Assembly (NCBI RefSeq): GCF_015319355.1
Contig: NZ_JADILU010000004.1
Coordinates: forward strand, 434,001 to 498,000
Source of the DNA: Psychroserpens luteus
Lineage (GTDB): Bacteria; Bacteroidota; Bacteroidia; Flavobacteriales; Flavobacteriaceae
Length of the DNA stretch: 64,000 nt
Direction of reading: 5' to 3'
The position numbers were made by a program, and so were the translations under genes. Positions 44,026 through 52,296 of the stretch are shown piece by piece. The notes below the pieces were generated by a model. The model worked only from the letters and a program-made list of their open reading frames with translations. It did not search any database and was not told the origin of the DNA. Numbering within the stretch: the stretch's first letter is position 1; every line of letters starts with the position of its first letter.

Positions 44026-44554
44026 TATATTGTGTTTTTAAAAGGTCGCGAAGTTTTAATTTTCCACGCCTTAAATGTGTTCTTGAAGTTTTTACTGGAA
44101 TCTCTAAAATGCTAGAAATCTCTTCATGATCATAGCCTTCTATCAAATACAATTTTACAACAACTTGATATTTATGATCTAATGTCTCTATTGCAGAAAG
44201 GACTTCCTGTTTGGAAATTTCCGAAGAAAACATCCAATCATTTTCATCTTCTATTTTTAAACTAATAAGATCTGTTTCTACAAATTCTAGTCGTTTCTTT
44301 TTTAATTGGTCAATACATTGGTTGATGACGATTCGTTTTAACCAAGACCCAAATGTAAATTCTGGTTGATAGCTTTCAATATTTGAAAACGCCTTTATAA
44401 AACTATCTTGCATCGCGTCTTTTGCATCTTCGTCATTTAAATACCTGCAAGAAATCTGAAACATAGCACCACAATACGCGTCATAGATTTGCATCATGGC
44501 TTTTTCATCTCCTTTTTTACAACGTTCGATTAAAAGGTTGTGGTCTTTAGACAT
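44009..44554 (-). CDS. RNA polymerase ECF sigma factor
   Basis: 181 residues. Region 2 (about 20-90; LNDEDAKDAMQDSFIKAFSN, and FGSWLKRIVINQCIDQLKKK) and region 4 (about 125-175; YLIEGYDHEEISSILEIPVK, SRTHLRRGKLKLRDLL) are complete. It directs RNA polymerase to specific promoters when released from its anti-sigma partner at 43468-44025, with which it overlaps. I see no GTAAC-CGTC site upstream of this gene, so its promoter preference probably differs from that of the second sigma factor at 45185. Confidence 0.93.
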   Translation of the reverse strand: MSKDHNLLIERCKKGDEKAMMQIYDAYCGAMFQISCRYLNDEDAKDAMQDSFIKAFSNIESYQPEFTFGSWLKRIVINQCIDQLKKKRLEFVETDLISLKIEDENDWMFSSEISKQEVLSAIETLDHKYQVVVKLYLIEGYDHEEISSILEIPVKTSRTHLRRGKLKLRDLLKTQYNEARY

Positions 44555-44674
44555 TCAATATTGGTTAGTGTTCACTATTAATAACGAGAGAAATTCTCTA
44601 GGGTTTCAAAATTGTTGATTTTTTTTGAAATACTTTGATTTTATTCTGAAATTTTAAAATAGGAAAGATTTATC

Positions 44675-44741
44675 ACTCCTACGAAGGCAGGAATCTAATT
44701 TTTGTTTAAGACTCTGAATTCCTGCCTTCGTAAGAATGACA
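44675..44741. repeat. Inverted pair of REP-like sequences
   Basis: CCTACGAAGGCAGGAATCT (from 44679) and GAATTCCTGCCTTCGTAAG (from 44716) are inverted copies about 20 bp apart. The pair lies between the two sigma/anti-sigma operons and is related to the elements at 8449 and 9747. Confidence 0.75.
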
Positions 44742-44808
44742 AGTTTACAGAAGCTCATCTTAATGATTATCGCGAGATATTAAACAAAAATATTTGAAGT
44801 TTTAAAGA

Positions 44809-45213
44809 CTAAACCTCATAACGCTTATTGAAATAATGCTTTAGTAAAGGGATTTGAATACAAATCATAAGTGCTAAAAATAACACTGCATATACTGAGG
44901 TTTGTGAGAATTCGAGGTTTGATAATGGGTTGACAAATTCGTAATCTAAATCACTCAACCAGCTATTTTTTTCTTCGGAAGTTCCAAAACTCACATACCC
45001 AATAATTCCTGCAAATACCAATATGATTAATGCCCAAACCTTTTTAGATATTAAAGGCACATACGTTGTCACGCTTGATGTACTCAGAGCGTTAATTTGA
45101 GACATCACGCTTTTTGTAAAATCAAACGACGGACTTTCAACTACCGATTTCCCTATTACTTTTCGGGAGAGGTTATCTAAATGTTTATCTGCGTTCTCGT
45201 TCATAATGTTCAA
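44809..45213 (-). CDS. Membrane protein, probable anti-sigma partner
   Basis: 134 residues. A cytosolic N-terminal segment (LDNLSRKVIGKSVVESPSFD, about 1-45) is followed by two membrane helices (VWALIILVFAGIIGYVSF and VYAVLFLALMICIQIPLL). Its start overlaps the preceding ECF sigma gene by 29 bp. No known anti-sigma domain can be named, but position, coupling and the membrane anchor make that role the best guess. Confidence 0.65.
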   Translation of the reverse strand: MNIMNENADKHLDNLSRKVIGKSVVESPSFDFTKSVMSQINALSTSSVTTYVPLISKKVWALIILVFAGIIGYVSFGTSEEKNSWLSDLDYEFVNPLSNLEFSQTSVYAVLFLALMICIQIPLLKHYFNKRYEV

Positions 45214-45775
45214 TAATTTCGGGTTCTAATTGCGATTTCAAAATGCTCGCTAATTTTTTTCGACATCTAAACAACTTCACTTTTATAGAATTTGATGTGA
45301 TGCCAACTACTTTAGAAATCTCATCTAAAGATAAGTCATCAAAATAATATAAGGTCAACAAAAAGCTATCTTCACTTGGTAGCTTTGCAATACATCGCTG
45401 TATGGCTTCTTCCTGCTCTTTTGCTTCAATTTTTGTTAATGCGTTATCAATTGTTTTTACTTCATGAGCTGTAAACTCATTGATTTCAACATCGTTTAAA
45501 AACTTTTTATTCTTTTTAATTCTGTCTAAACAGGTATTATAACACACTCTGTAAATCCAAGTCGAAAATTTAGAGTCACCTTTAAACCTATCTAATGACT
45601 TATAGGTTTTTATAAAGGTGTCTTGAGCAACTTCTTCGGCTTCTTCCCTATTTTTCAACATTCGTAATGCCAATGTAAAGACCAAATCTTTATAATTATC
45701 CACCAGCACTGCAAAGGCGTTACTATTGCCTTCAATGATTTGATTGATGAGTATTTGGTCGTTGTTGGTGGTCAT
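45185..45775 (-). CDS. RNA polymerase ECF sigma factor
   Basis: 196 residues. Region 2 (KNREEAEEVAQDTFIKTYKS, FSTWIYRVCYNTCLDRIKKN) and region 4 (LYYFDDLSLDEISKVVGITS, KVKLFRCRKKLASIL) are complete. A GTAAC-17 nt-CGTC site lies 10 bp upstream of the start codon, implying autoregulation and an almost leaderless mRNA. The same site type occurs before the divergent DUF6249 gene, the barrel gene (2463) and the serine hydrolase gene (32167). The gene overlaps by 29 bp the membrane protein that probably restrains this sigma. Confidence 0.93.
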   Translation of the reverse strand: MTTNNDQILINQIIEGNSNAFAVLVDNYKDLVFTLALRMLKNREEAEEVAQDTFIKTYKSLDRFKGDSKFSTWIYRVCYNTCLDRIKKNKKFLNDVEINEFTAHEVKTIDNALTKIEAKEQEEAIQRCIAKLPSEDSFLLTLYYFDDLSLDEISKVVGITSNSIKVKLFRCRKKLASILKSQLEPEIIEHYERERR

Positions 45776-45785
45776 TTTACATTAA

Positions 45786-45811
45786 GACGACGTATTTAAT
45801 TAAATGGTTAC
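45786..45811 (-). promoter_or_regulatory. Putative autoregulatory ECF promoter
   Basis: Read on the minus strand: GTAAC (45811-45807), 17 nt, CGTC (45789-45786), with a second overlapping CGTC. The -10 element ends only 10 bp before the ATG of the sigma gene at 45775, so the transcript would start about 3 nt before the coding sequence. Confidence 0.65.
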
Positions 45812-45857
45812 ACTTTCCGAGGAAAAAAAAATATTTAAAACTTTTTTAAATAAATCT

Positions 45858-45883
45858 GTAACCAAAATTCAAAACCTGTCGTC
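45858..45883 (+). promoter_or_regulatory. Putative ECF promoter of the DUF6249 gene
   Basis: GTAAC (45858-45862), 17 nt, CGTC (45880-45883), divergent from the autoregulatory site. The leader carries TTAATCAATTAAAAACG, like the leaders of the other putative targets. Confidence 0.65.
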
Positions 45884-45928
45884 ATAAGATCAGAATATTT
45901 AAAATTAATCAATTAAAAACGAAACATT

Positions 45929-46273
45929 ATGGAAGCAATTCTAATCCCAATCACTTTTTTTATCGCATTGTTTGGTATGGTATACTTATACCTGTCAACA
46001 AGAAACAAAGAACGGTTAGCACTTATAGAAAAAGGTGCAGATGCCACAATTTTTATGAGAGGCAAAGGTCACACAGCTCCAATTTGGAAAGTCTTAATTC
46101 TTAATCTTGCCCTTTTATTAATGGGTATTGGATTGGGTATTATTATTGGAGGCGTTTTGAGTGCAAATTTAAATGTAGATTCAGAAATAGCAATGCCAGG
46201 AAGTATTTTTCTATGTGCAGGTTTAGGACTCTTTCTAGGTTTTAATATGACCAAAAACCTAGACAAAGAATAA
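45929..46273 (+). CDS. DUF6249 family membrane protein
   Basis: 114 residues. An N-terminal helix (ILIPITFFIALFGMVYLYLS), the conserved cytosolic stretch STRNKERLALIEKGADATIF, and then two helices (ILNLALLLMGIGLGIIIGG and SIFLCAGLGLFLGFNM) match DUF6249. Function unknown. The divergent pairing with an ECF sigma gene is common in flavobacteria and, with the shared promoter type, points to a role in the same envelope response. Terminator at 46293. Confidence 0.88.
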   Translation: MEAILIPITFFIALFGMVYLYLSTRNKERLALIEKGADATIFMRGKGHTAPIWKVLILNLALLLMGIGLGIIIGGVLSANLNVDSEIAMPGSIFLCAGLGLFLGFNMTKNLDKE

Positions 46274-46292
46274 ACAAGATCTAATCAATCTT

Positions 46293-46340
46293 AAACCGTT
46301 ATAATTTGATATTAATAGTCTCAAATTGTAGCGGTTTTTT
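46293..46340 (+). terminator. Intrinsic terminator after the DUF6249 gene
   Basis: A stem of about 16 bp (AAACCGTTATAATTTGA / TCAAATTGTAGCGGTTT) with two G-U pairs, followed by a T run. Confidence 0.85.
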
Positions 46341-46392
46341 ATTTACATAAACTTAATTGTATCTTTAGTGCAAATGTAAAGTTTGCCCTAAA

Positions 46393-47379
46393 ATGAAGAA
46401 TACAATTATCACAATCTACCTATGTCTCTTGCTTTTTGCGATTAATGTATCTGCTCAAACTAAAATCATAGATTCAGAAACCAAATATCCTGTATCCTAT
46501 GCAACCATTTCTTTTGGAGATGGTCAAGGCTTATTTGCAGATGATGATGGTCTATTTATTTTTACCAAAAAGCTATACAAAGATGTAGATTCCCTATTTA
46601 TTTCATCTCTTGGTTATAAAGATCTAGCCTTAGCAACCGCTAATTTACCTAAGGTTATAGAAATGCAGATAGATATTAATAAACTAGATGAAGTCATTAT
46701 CACTGCTAAAATTGATAGAAAGTTTAAAAAGGAAACGATAAAACCCTATTTAGACGATGACTATTATAAATGTTGGCTACCGACTGTAGAAAGTGAAATT
46801 GCTGTTTTTTTCCCTAACGGAAATGAGAAACTCAAAAAAATCACGTCTGTTTTATTTCCTATTACGCTTGAGTCAAGAGATTGGAAAAAGCGTAAACGTG
46901 CTAATGCAGACAAACGGAAATTCTCAACCCTATTTAAGGTTAAATTCTACAAAAATAATAATGGCCTTCCAGGAGATGTAATGACTTATAAAAACATCAT
47001 ATTTAGAGCTACAGAGAAAAATGGAGACGAGTTTGAGTTGGATGTTTCTGAATATGATTTATTTATTCCAGAAGATGGTTTTTTTGTCTCTCTGCAAGTT
47101 TTAGGCTATACAGATCATAATGGAAAACTATTACCTAATAAAAAATACAAGGAAATTAAAGGCAAAAGCGGAATGGTAAAAATACCAACCAATTTTAGGC
47201 CATTGTTACCTTTTACAAATGAGATTAATTCATACAACACATATATTAAACGTGTTTTTATTAGTGGTAATAATTGGGTACAGTTTAAAAAAGGTAATGG
47301 TATAGAATCTAGTCTACTAAAAACCAACCTTAATAATTATGGTGTTGGGATTAACTATAATGAATATAGGGATGAGTAA
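46393..47379 (+). CDS. Carboxypeptidase-like regulatory domain protein, secreted
   Basis: 328 residues. Signal peptide (YLCLLLFAINVSAQ), then a CarboxypepD_reg-like domain (about 25-105; KIIDSETKYPVSYATISFGD, FISSLGYKDLALATANLPKV, LDEVIITAK). The C-terminal 200 residues are beta-rich with no known domain (WLPTVESEIAVFFPNGN, DGFFVSLQVLGYTDHNGKL). Such proteins are usual at the flavobacterial outer membrane, without the TonB barrel here. A long unclassified C-terminal region and no partner gene leave the role open. Confidence 0.75.
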   Translation: MKNTIITIYLCLLLFAINVSAQTKIIDSETKYPVSYATISFGDGQGLFADDDGLFIFTKKLYKDVDSLFISSLGYKDLALATANLPKVIEMQIDINKLDEVIITAKIDRKFKKETIKPYLDDDYYKCWLPTVESEIAVFFPNGNEKLKKITSVLFPITLESRDWKKRKRANADKRKFSTLFKVKFYKNNNGLPGDVMTYKNIIFRATEKNGDEFELDVSEYDLFIPEDGFFVSLQVLGYTDHNGKLLPNKKYKEIKGKSGMVKIPTNFRPLLPFTNEINSYNTYIKRVFISGNNWVQFKKGNGIESSLLKTNLNNYGVGINYNEYRDE

Positions 47380-47507
47380 TCTTTGCTTGTCTATTTAAGT
47401 TGTATATCTTTAGTGTTTAGCAACTGGTTGTAAGTCATCAAAATAATGATTTAAATATAATACAGACTAGTCTCAACTCTAATCTATTGCATTAATAAAT
47501 AATTATT

Positions 47508-47732
47508 ATGAAATTAAACTTATTGTCTTGTGATGCTCAAAGACCAGATAGAAGAGCAATAGCCAAATGTATTGCAGAAATCTCATCTAACGTAGGGGAA
47601 TCATTATCTAATGAACTCACAGAGATCCTCTTAGAAGGTGACGCTGTAGATATTGAAGTAGAAGATAAAAACTCAGGCTCAGCTTTAAGAGCTTTACGAA
47701 AATTAAGTATTGACTACGAAATTATAGAATGA
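47508..47732 (+). CDS. Small hypothetical protein
   Basis: 74 residues, acidic, soluble: MKLNLLSCDAQRPDRRAIAK, NVGESLSNELTEILLEGDAV and ALRALRKLSIDYEIIE. The pattern of a helical region followed by a beta-alpha-beta end recalls the C-terminal domain of ribosomal protein L7/L12, but the match is too loose to name. No signal or membrane segment. Single gene, 128 bp after its neighbour. Confidence 0.5.
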   Translation: MKLNLLSCDAQRPDRRAIAKCIAEISSNVGESLSNELTEILLEGDAVDIEVEDKNSGSALRALRKLSIDYEIIE

Positions 47733-47818
47733 ACACAATTGTTAGCAGGAATTTTATCTTAGCATAAAGACTTAATACAAATGGGTTTTATAGTATTAAG
47801 AGCACAAAATAAACTCAT

Positions 47819-48196
47819 ATGAAATTTCACACTTCACTTCCAAAAGGACTAAAACCATATTACAATACAGAATTAGAAAAATACCAAATTGAATACTCAA
47901 ACCAAAATTTAAAAAGTGCTTGGCGCCATTTGGAAAGAGCTCACATCATTGGACAAAAATATCCTTACGCTCATACATTGGTACATTGGAAAATGTTACA
48001 GTTCGGGTTTAAAATTAAAAATGGAAAAGAAATCCTCGGACAAATACCACGTTTGATTTTTGGAGGCGTAAAATCATTTGTTGGCAAAATTCCAGTTGGA
48101 AATCCTGGAGGAGCTAATGTTGCTCCCTTAAAACCGTTTCCAATAGAAAAGGAACTGCAAGATATTTTTACAAAAGCTGGAGTGAGTTTCTGCTGA
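47819..48196 (+). CDS. DUF3703 family protein
   Basis: 125 residues, complete. The run SAWRHLERAHIIGQKYPYAH is the family signature (a His/Glu-rich helix), followed by HTLVHWKMLQFGFKIKNGKE and GNPGGANVAPLKPFPI. DUF3703 is usually found in genes for small cytosolic proteins near metal-resistance or transport loci; its activity is unknown. No such genes adjoin it here. A diverged cassette-type repeat follows. Confidence 0.88.
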   Translation: MKFHTSLPKGLKPYYNTELEKYQIEYSNQNLKSAWRHLERAHIIGQKYPYAHTLVHWKMLQFGFKIKNGKEILGQIPRLIFGGVKSFVGKIPVGNPGGANVAPLKPFPIEKELQDIFTKAGVSFC

Positions 48197-48224
48197 AAAA
48201 ACATAAATATATTTACTATAAATA

Positions 48225-48330
48225 GTTTCTTGTTCTCACAACTTTCATAAATACTTATAATTTTTCTCTGGTTAGTTATCAATTTACTAACTTACTTTCA
48301 TATCAAAGACGCGTAACTAACACCTAACAA
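48225..48330 (+). repeat. Cassette-type intergenic repeat, diverged copy
   Basis: CTGGTTAGTTATCAATTTAC, then TAACTTACTTTC and GACGCGTAACTAACACC, in the order of the 20-31 kb copies, but outside that region. It ends directly before the start codon at 48331. Confidence 0.4.
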
Positions 48331-49254
48331 ATGAAAGTTCTTTTTAAAATCATATGCATCTCATTATTACTAATGTCTTGCTCTTCAAATGATGATAGTG
48401 AGTCTCTAACATATCCTTCATTTGGTTCTGAAATTGAAGTCACTATTAATGGTTTGTCATTTGATGCTATGGAACCATTTCTATCTCCTGATGAAAACTA
48501 TCTATTCTTTAATAATTTAAATGATGGTATAAATACAAAACTTTATTATGCAACTAAGATTAATGATTCGACATTTAATTATGTTGGAGAATTAATGGGA
48601 ACAAATCAAACCACATCACCACATTTAGACGCAGTTGCAGATATGGATATTAATGGGGATTTTTATTGGACATCAACAAGAAATTATCCTACCGAATTAA
48701 ACAACCTATTTCACGGAACTTTTAACTCCGGAAATGTGAACACTATAGCAAGAGTGCAAGGTGATTTTAATATGAACACTCCTGGTTGGCTTGTTATGGA
48801 TCACGGAATAAGTTTAGACGGAGAATTTCTATATTTCAACAATGCAAGATTTGATGACACAAATTGTCAAGGTCCTTGCGAAACAACATTAGGAATTGCA
48901 CAAAAAGTCAATGCTACAACATTTAGTACGCTTCCAAATTCTTCTTCAATCTTACAGAACATTAATGATACAAATTATATTTATTATGCACCTTGTATAA
49001 GTAGCGATAATCTAGAATTATATTTCACAAGATATTTAAAAGGGCAAATTACTTCAAGTACAGCTTTTCAAATATGCGTTGCTGTTAGAAGTAATGCGTC
49101 TTCAAAGTTTTCAATACCAAAAGTTTTATTTTCGGAAACTATTGCAAATTTAATTGAAGCTCCCACGCTTACTGTAGATAAAAGCATTATCTATTATCAT
49201 CAAAAAACCACCAATTCTCATAAAATAGTCATGAGATATAGAACTACTTTGTAA
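48331..49254 (+). CDS. Lipoprotein with WD40-like (PD40) repeats
   Basis: 307 residues. Lipoprotein signal MKVLFKIICISLLLMSC (Cys17). The body has repeated strands typical of TolB-like beta-propellers, with PFLSPDENYLFFNNL, GISLDGEFLYFNNARF, CISSDNLELYFTRYL and LTVDKSIIYYHQ each starting a blade. Cys pairs (CQGPCE) could form a disulfide. It is anchored at the cell envelope; function unknown. The next small lipoprotein gene is 10 bp downstream, probably co-transcribed. Confidence 0.78.
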   Translation: MKVLFKIICISLLLMSCSSNDDSESLTYPSFGSEIEVTINGLSFDAMEPFLSPDENYLFFNNLNDGINTKLYYATKINDSTFNYVGELMGTNQTTSPHLDAVADMDINGDFYWTSTRNYPTELNNLFHGTFNSGNVNTIARVQGDFNMNTPGWLVMDHGISLDGEFLYFNNARFDDTNCQGPCETTLGIAQKVNATTFSTLPNSSSILQNINDTNYIYYAPCISSDNLELYFTRYLKGQITSSTAFQICVAVRSNASSKFSIPKVLFSETIANLIEAPTLTVDKSIIYYHQKTTNSHKIVMRYRTTL

Positions 49255-49264
49255 AACAGATGAC

Positions 49265-49744
49265 ATGAAAAAAGTAAATATATTATTGTTGTCTTTAGTG
49301 GCTTTATGCAGTTGTAGTTCTTACGAAGAACAACATATTAGTGAATTTAATATTAATAAAAACGCACTAAGCAACGGAGAATTAGTTGAAATCATATACG
49401 CTCCAACGTCTCCAGATTTAAATACTAATCTTGAATATTATATTAAAGCCCTTGTGGTTTCAAAAAAAACGAATGACACTGTGAATGTCTTGATAACCTC
49501 TATAAATGACTTCGCACAAGATGGGAATTTGAGACACTTTATTTCATACGATTCAGATGAATATAAAGTATTTCAGAATGTATTATTTTCACAAATAAAA
49601 GGAGTTGAGTTAAATGAAACTCATGTAAGTGATTTTGAACCCAAAAAAATAGAAAAAGTAATATTGAATAAAAAATATCAAAATATTGAAAACAACGACT
49701 ATCCCATAACAATTGGTTCTTTTGGACATGTCATAGAACATTAA
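49265..49744 (+). CDS. Hypothetical lipoprotein
   Basis: 159 residues. Lipoprotein signal MKKVNILLLSLVALCSC (Cys17), then a mixed alpha/beta body with no recognised domain (LVEIIYAPTSPDLNTNLEYY, SDEYKVFQNVLFSQIKGVEL). Its start is 10 bp after the upstream PD40 lipoprotein gene, so the two are probably one transcript and may associate at the envelope. The frame ends 160 bp before the hairpin at 49862. Confidence 0.6.
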   Translation: MKKVNILLLSLVALCSCSSYEEQHISEFNINKNALSNGELVEIIYAPTSPDLNTNLEYYIKALVVSKKTNDTVNVLITSINDFAQDGNLRHFISYDSDEYKVFQNVLFSQIKGVELNETHVSDFEPKKIEKVILNKKYQNIENNDYPITIGSFGHVIEH

Positions 49745-49861
49745 TAAAAGGGTTGCCAACCACACACAGCCCAGAATTTTGGATTCATGTTGGATTGTGT
49801 TTATTTTTAGAACAATTATTTAAATAATTAATTTTAGAGAATTCTACTATAAAATAATATA

Positions 49862-49899
49862 TTGGGTTTGAATATATTTACGAATATCCAAACCCAATT
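49862..49899. terminator. Bidirectional terminator hairpin
   Basis: TTGGGTTTGAATAT and ATATCCAAACCCAA form a long stem with one mismatch between two convergent genes. T-rich sequence follows on the minus strand. Confidence 0.7.
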
Positions 49900-49907
49900 A
49901 AAAATCT

Positions 49908-50783
49908 CTAAGCAGTTTTTCTTTTTCTTAATCTTTTTCTAATTAATAAAAACACGACAACACTAATAATAACCAAAGGCCATAAATACATGAGTCCAAT
50001 AACAAAAACTTCAATAGCACTCCAACCAAAGCTTAGTCCCTCTTTACTTTTAGATAAAAATGTTTTGGAATAGCTTTCTGGTTCTTCTGTGTATGCAACA
50101 GTTTCATACAAATCAATTTGAATTGTACTGTATGACACCTTATTTGACAAGTATTTTAATCGTCCTTGTGCAGATTCTATTTCTTCTTGAATAACACGTA
50201 GTTTCTCTTCTGTTGCCAATATATCTTCAACTGTTTTGGCATTTCTACGCAAGATGGTTTCATATCTAGATTTAACTTCTAACTTGGTGTTTAATCGGGT
50301 TTGAATATCCACATATTCTTCAGTAACATCTTTAGTTGTTATGTTTTCGTATTCTACAAAATCAACGATGTAGCCAATAGAATCCATCATAGAATCAAAA
50401 TGTTGTTGCGGAATTTTAATCGTAAACCGATTCTCTTTTTTATATAAATCGTTGGTGTATCTAAGATCTGAAATGTAAGCGTCATACCTTGCTGCAATCT
50501 TTTTAATGTTTCGAGTGGCTAACTTTACATTGTCAACTTTGTATCTCGCTGTAGCAGATTTAATGATTTTTAAATGCTTCGGAATCTCATTGTCTCCAAT
50601 ATCAGATTTTAGAGCTGTATCATCATTTTTGATTACAGACTCATAATCCTCGTTGATATCTGTGCTTGCCACTTCTATGCTTTCTTTGTAGTTCATTCTA
50701 TTCTGTTGACATCCTATAAAAGAGAAGATCACAGTGAAAATGATTAGGAATTTAATTCTTGATTTGTCTAACATTACATTCAT
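49908..50783 (-). CDS. DUF4349 family lipoprotein
   Basis: 291 residues. Lipoprotein signal (FLIIFTVIFSFIGC, Cys about 25). The DUF4349 core (about 65-250) reads SATARYKVDNVKLATRNIKK, RFTIKIPQQHFDSMMDSIGY, then a coiled-coil ENLRVIQEEIE-type hairpin region (ATEEKLRVIQEEIESAQGRL) and YLSNKVSYSTIQIDLYE. A C-terminal helix (EVFVIGLMYLWPLVIISVVV) with a basic tail anchors it a second time. Found widely in envelope proteins; function not known. Single gene. Confidence 0.88.
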   Translation of the reverse strand: MNVMLDKSRIKFLIIFTVIFSFIGCQQNRMNYKESIEVASTDINEDYESVIKNDDTALKSDIGDNEIPKHLKIIKSATARYKVDNVKLATRNIKKIAARYDAYISDLRYTNDLYKKENRFTIKIPQQHFDSMMDSIGYIVDFVEYENITTKDVTEEYVDIQTRLNTKLEVKSRYETILRRNAKTVEDILATEEKLRVIQEEIESAQGRLKYLSNKVSYSTIQIDLYETVAYTEEPESYSKTFLSKSKEGLSFGWSAIEVFVIGLMYLWPLVIISVVVFLLIRKRLRKRKTA

Positions 50784-50915
50784 AATTTTATATTTTTAAT
50801 GATTATGAAACAAATCTAAAGTGTGAATACAGTTTAGGCTTGTAAAGGACTTGTAAACCCGTTGTAAACTGTTTTGCAATTCTCAAATTATTAAAAATCA
50901 AACAATTACATTAAA

Positions 50916-51800
50916 CTGAATTCGGAAGAAACATATCAATTTCAACAACTTAAAAGTGCTGTAATTTCCAAATTCTTGGAAAACCATAGCGCTCCTTCAG
51001 ATGTTAAGGATTGGAATGGTGATACTATTGTCATGTTTCAGGAAGATTTATTTCAAGAAGTAAAAGGTAAAGTCAGTGAAAAATGGTTTTACACCTATTT
51101 TAAAAACGAGAGTTCAAAATTACCTCGAGTAGATATGCTCAATTTGTTGAGTAGTTATGTTGGGTTTGAAAATTGGCATGCGTTTAAAGCTTCTCACATT
51201 TCCGAAGAAAAAAAATCAAATTCAGTAAAAAAATTAAGTTGGTTAATCATTTTTATACCAATAACCATTGTATTTATGGTGACAATGAATTCTAAAAATG
51301 AATTTAAATTTTGTTTTAATGATGACTTAAACTCGACTATTGTCAATCAAATAGATATAAAAGTATTACAAGACGATCAATCTCCTTTATACTTTAAAAC
51401 CGATAGTTTGGGCTGCTTTAATTATGAGACCAAAAGTGACAAAATCACATTTGTAGTATACTCTCCTTATTATAAAACTGATACGATTGTGAGATCTATC
51501 GATAAAAATGAACATCAATCCATAAAACTTCAAAGTGATGATTATGCGTTGGTTTTGAAATATTATACCAGCGGAAATGTAAAAGACTGGAAAAAGCACA
51601 AGCATAAATTACAACAGTTAATACATAATGATGCTCAAATTTATAGATTTTATGAAGATAATATAGGTGTTGAAATTTACACTAAGGAAGATTTCGTAAG
51701 GCTGTTGACTATTCCGACAAAAACGCTTAAAAAAATTAAGGTTTTAGATAAAAGCTATGAAAACAATCAAATCAAAACCTTAAAATTCACAGTGAAATGA
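50916..51800 (+). CDS. Membrane protein with N-terminal cytosolic domain, unknown function
   Basis: 294 residues if started at CTG 50916; TTG 50976 is the first conventional-looking start. The codons between (NSEETYQFQQLKSAVISKFL) look like protein and precede KLPRVDMLNLLSSYVGFENW, a conserved helical block I associate with flavobacterial proteins of this kind. A membrane helix follows (LSWLIIFIPITIVFMV, about residues 108-123 of the long form), then a periplasmic part (KFCFNDDLNSTIVNQIDIKV). CTG or ATT 50910 would be unusual starts. It overlaps the next lipoprotein gene by 4 bp. Role unknown. Confidence 0.65.
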   Translation: MNSEETYQFQQLKSAVISKFLENHSAPSDVKDWNGDTIVMFQEDLFQEVKGKVSEKWFYTYFKNESSKLPRVDMLNLLSSYVGFENWHAFKASHISEEKKSNSVKKLSWLIIFIPITIVFMVTMNSKNEFKFCFNDDLNSTIVNQIDIKVLQDDQSPLYFKTDSLGCFNYETKSDKITFVVYSPYYKTDTIVRSIDKNEHQSIKLQSDDYALVLKYYTSGNVKDWKKHKHKLQQLIHNDAQIYRFYEDNIGVEIYTKEDFVRLLTIPTKTLKKIKVLDKSYENNQIKTLKFTVK

Positions 51801-52291
51801 AAAAGACACTATACATATTACTCCTTTTTTCTTTTATGACTTGTAAGAACAATGAGGCTATGAAAATGGAGAGTACAGATATGGAAGTGATGTCTGTAAA
51901 AGACGAAAATGACTTTGATAGAGTAATGCTTTCTTCGGAAGCTATAAGCATCAAAAAACTGGAAGAGTATATGAATCTAATCCAACTCAAACAAGAACAT
52001 CCAGAGTTTGAAGATGATATTATTTTACAGCTTCGAAATTTCACCTTAGACAGTTTAGCAGCTTTAAACTACCCTAAAGGATTCACAATATCTGATGTCA
52101 AAATAAAAGGAAAGCCTAGACCGTTAACAAATACTCAAGAGTTGTTAAGTTTAAAATTCACAGTAATATCACCATCAAAAACTTTTAAAGATTCGATTGG
52201 TGTGATGATTAAAAGCGAACCCATTGAGCTAGATGGTAAAACACAAATATCGAGAGAAATTTTGTTTTTATCACTTTCAGGAAAACCATAA
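51797..52291 (+). CDS. Hypothetical lipoprotein
   Basis: 164 residues. Lipoprotein signal MKKTLYILLLFSFMTC (Cys16), then a polar, partly helical body (FDRVMLSSEAISIKKLEEYM, QEHPEFEDDIILQLRNFT, GFTISDVKIKGKPRPL). No domain recognised. Its ATGA overlap with the upstream membrane-protein gene implies translational coupling and a shared function at the envelope. The DUF1963 gene begins 5 bp downstream. Confidence 0.62.
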   Translation: MKKTLYILLLFSFMTCKNNEAMKMESTDMEVMSVKDENDFDRVMLSSEAISIKKLEEYMNLIQLKQEHPEFEDDIILQLRNFTLDSLAALNYPKGFTISDVKIKGKPRPLTNTQELLSLKFTVISPSKTFKDSIGVMIKSEPIELDGKTQISREILFLSLSGKP

Positions 52292-52296
52292 CAATT

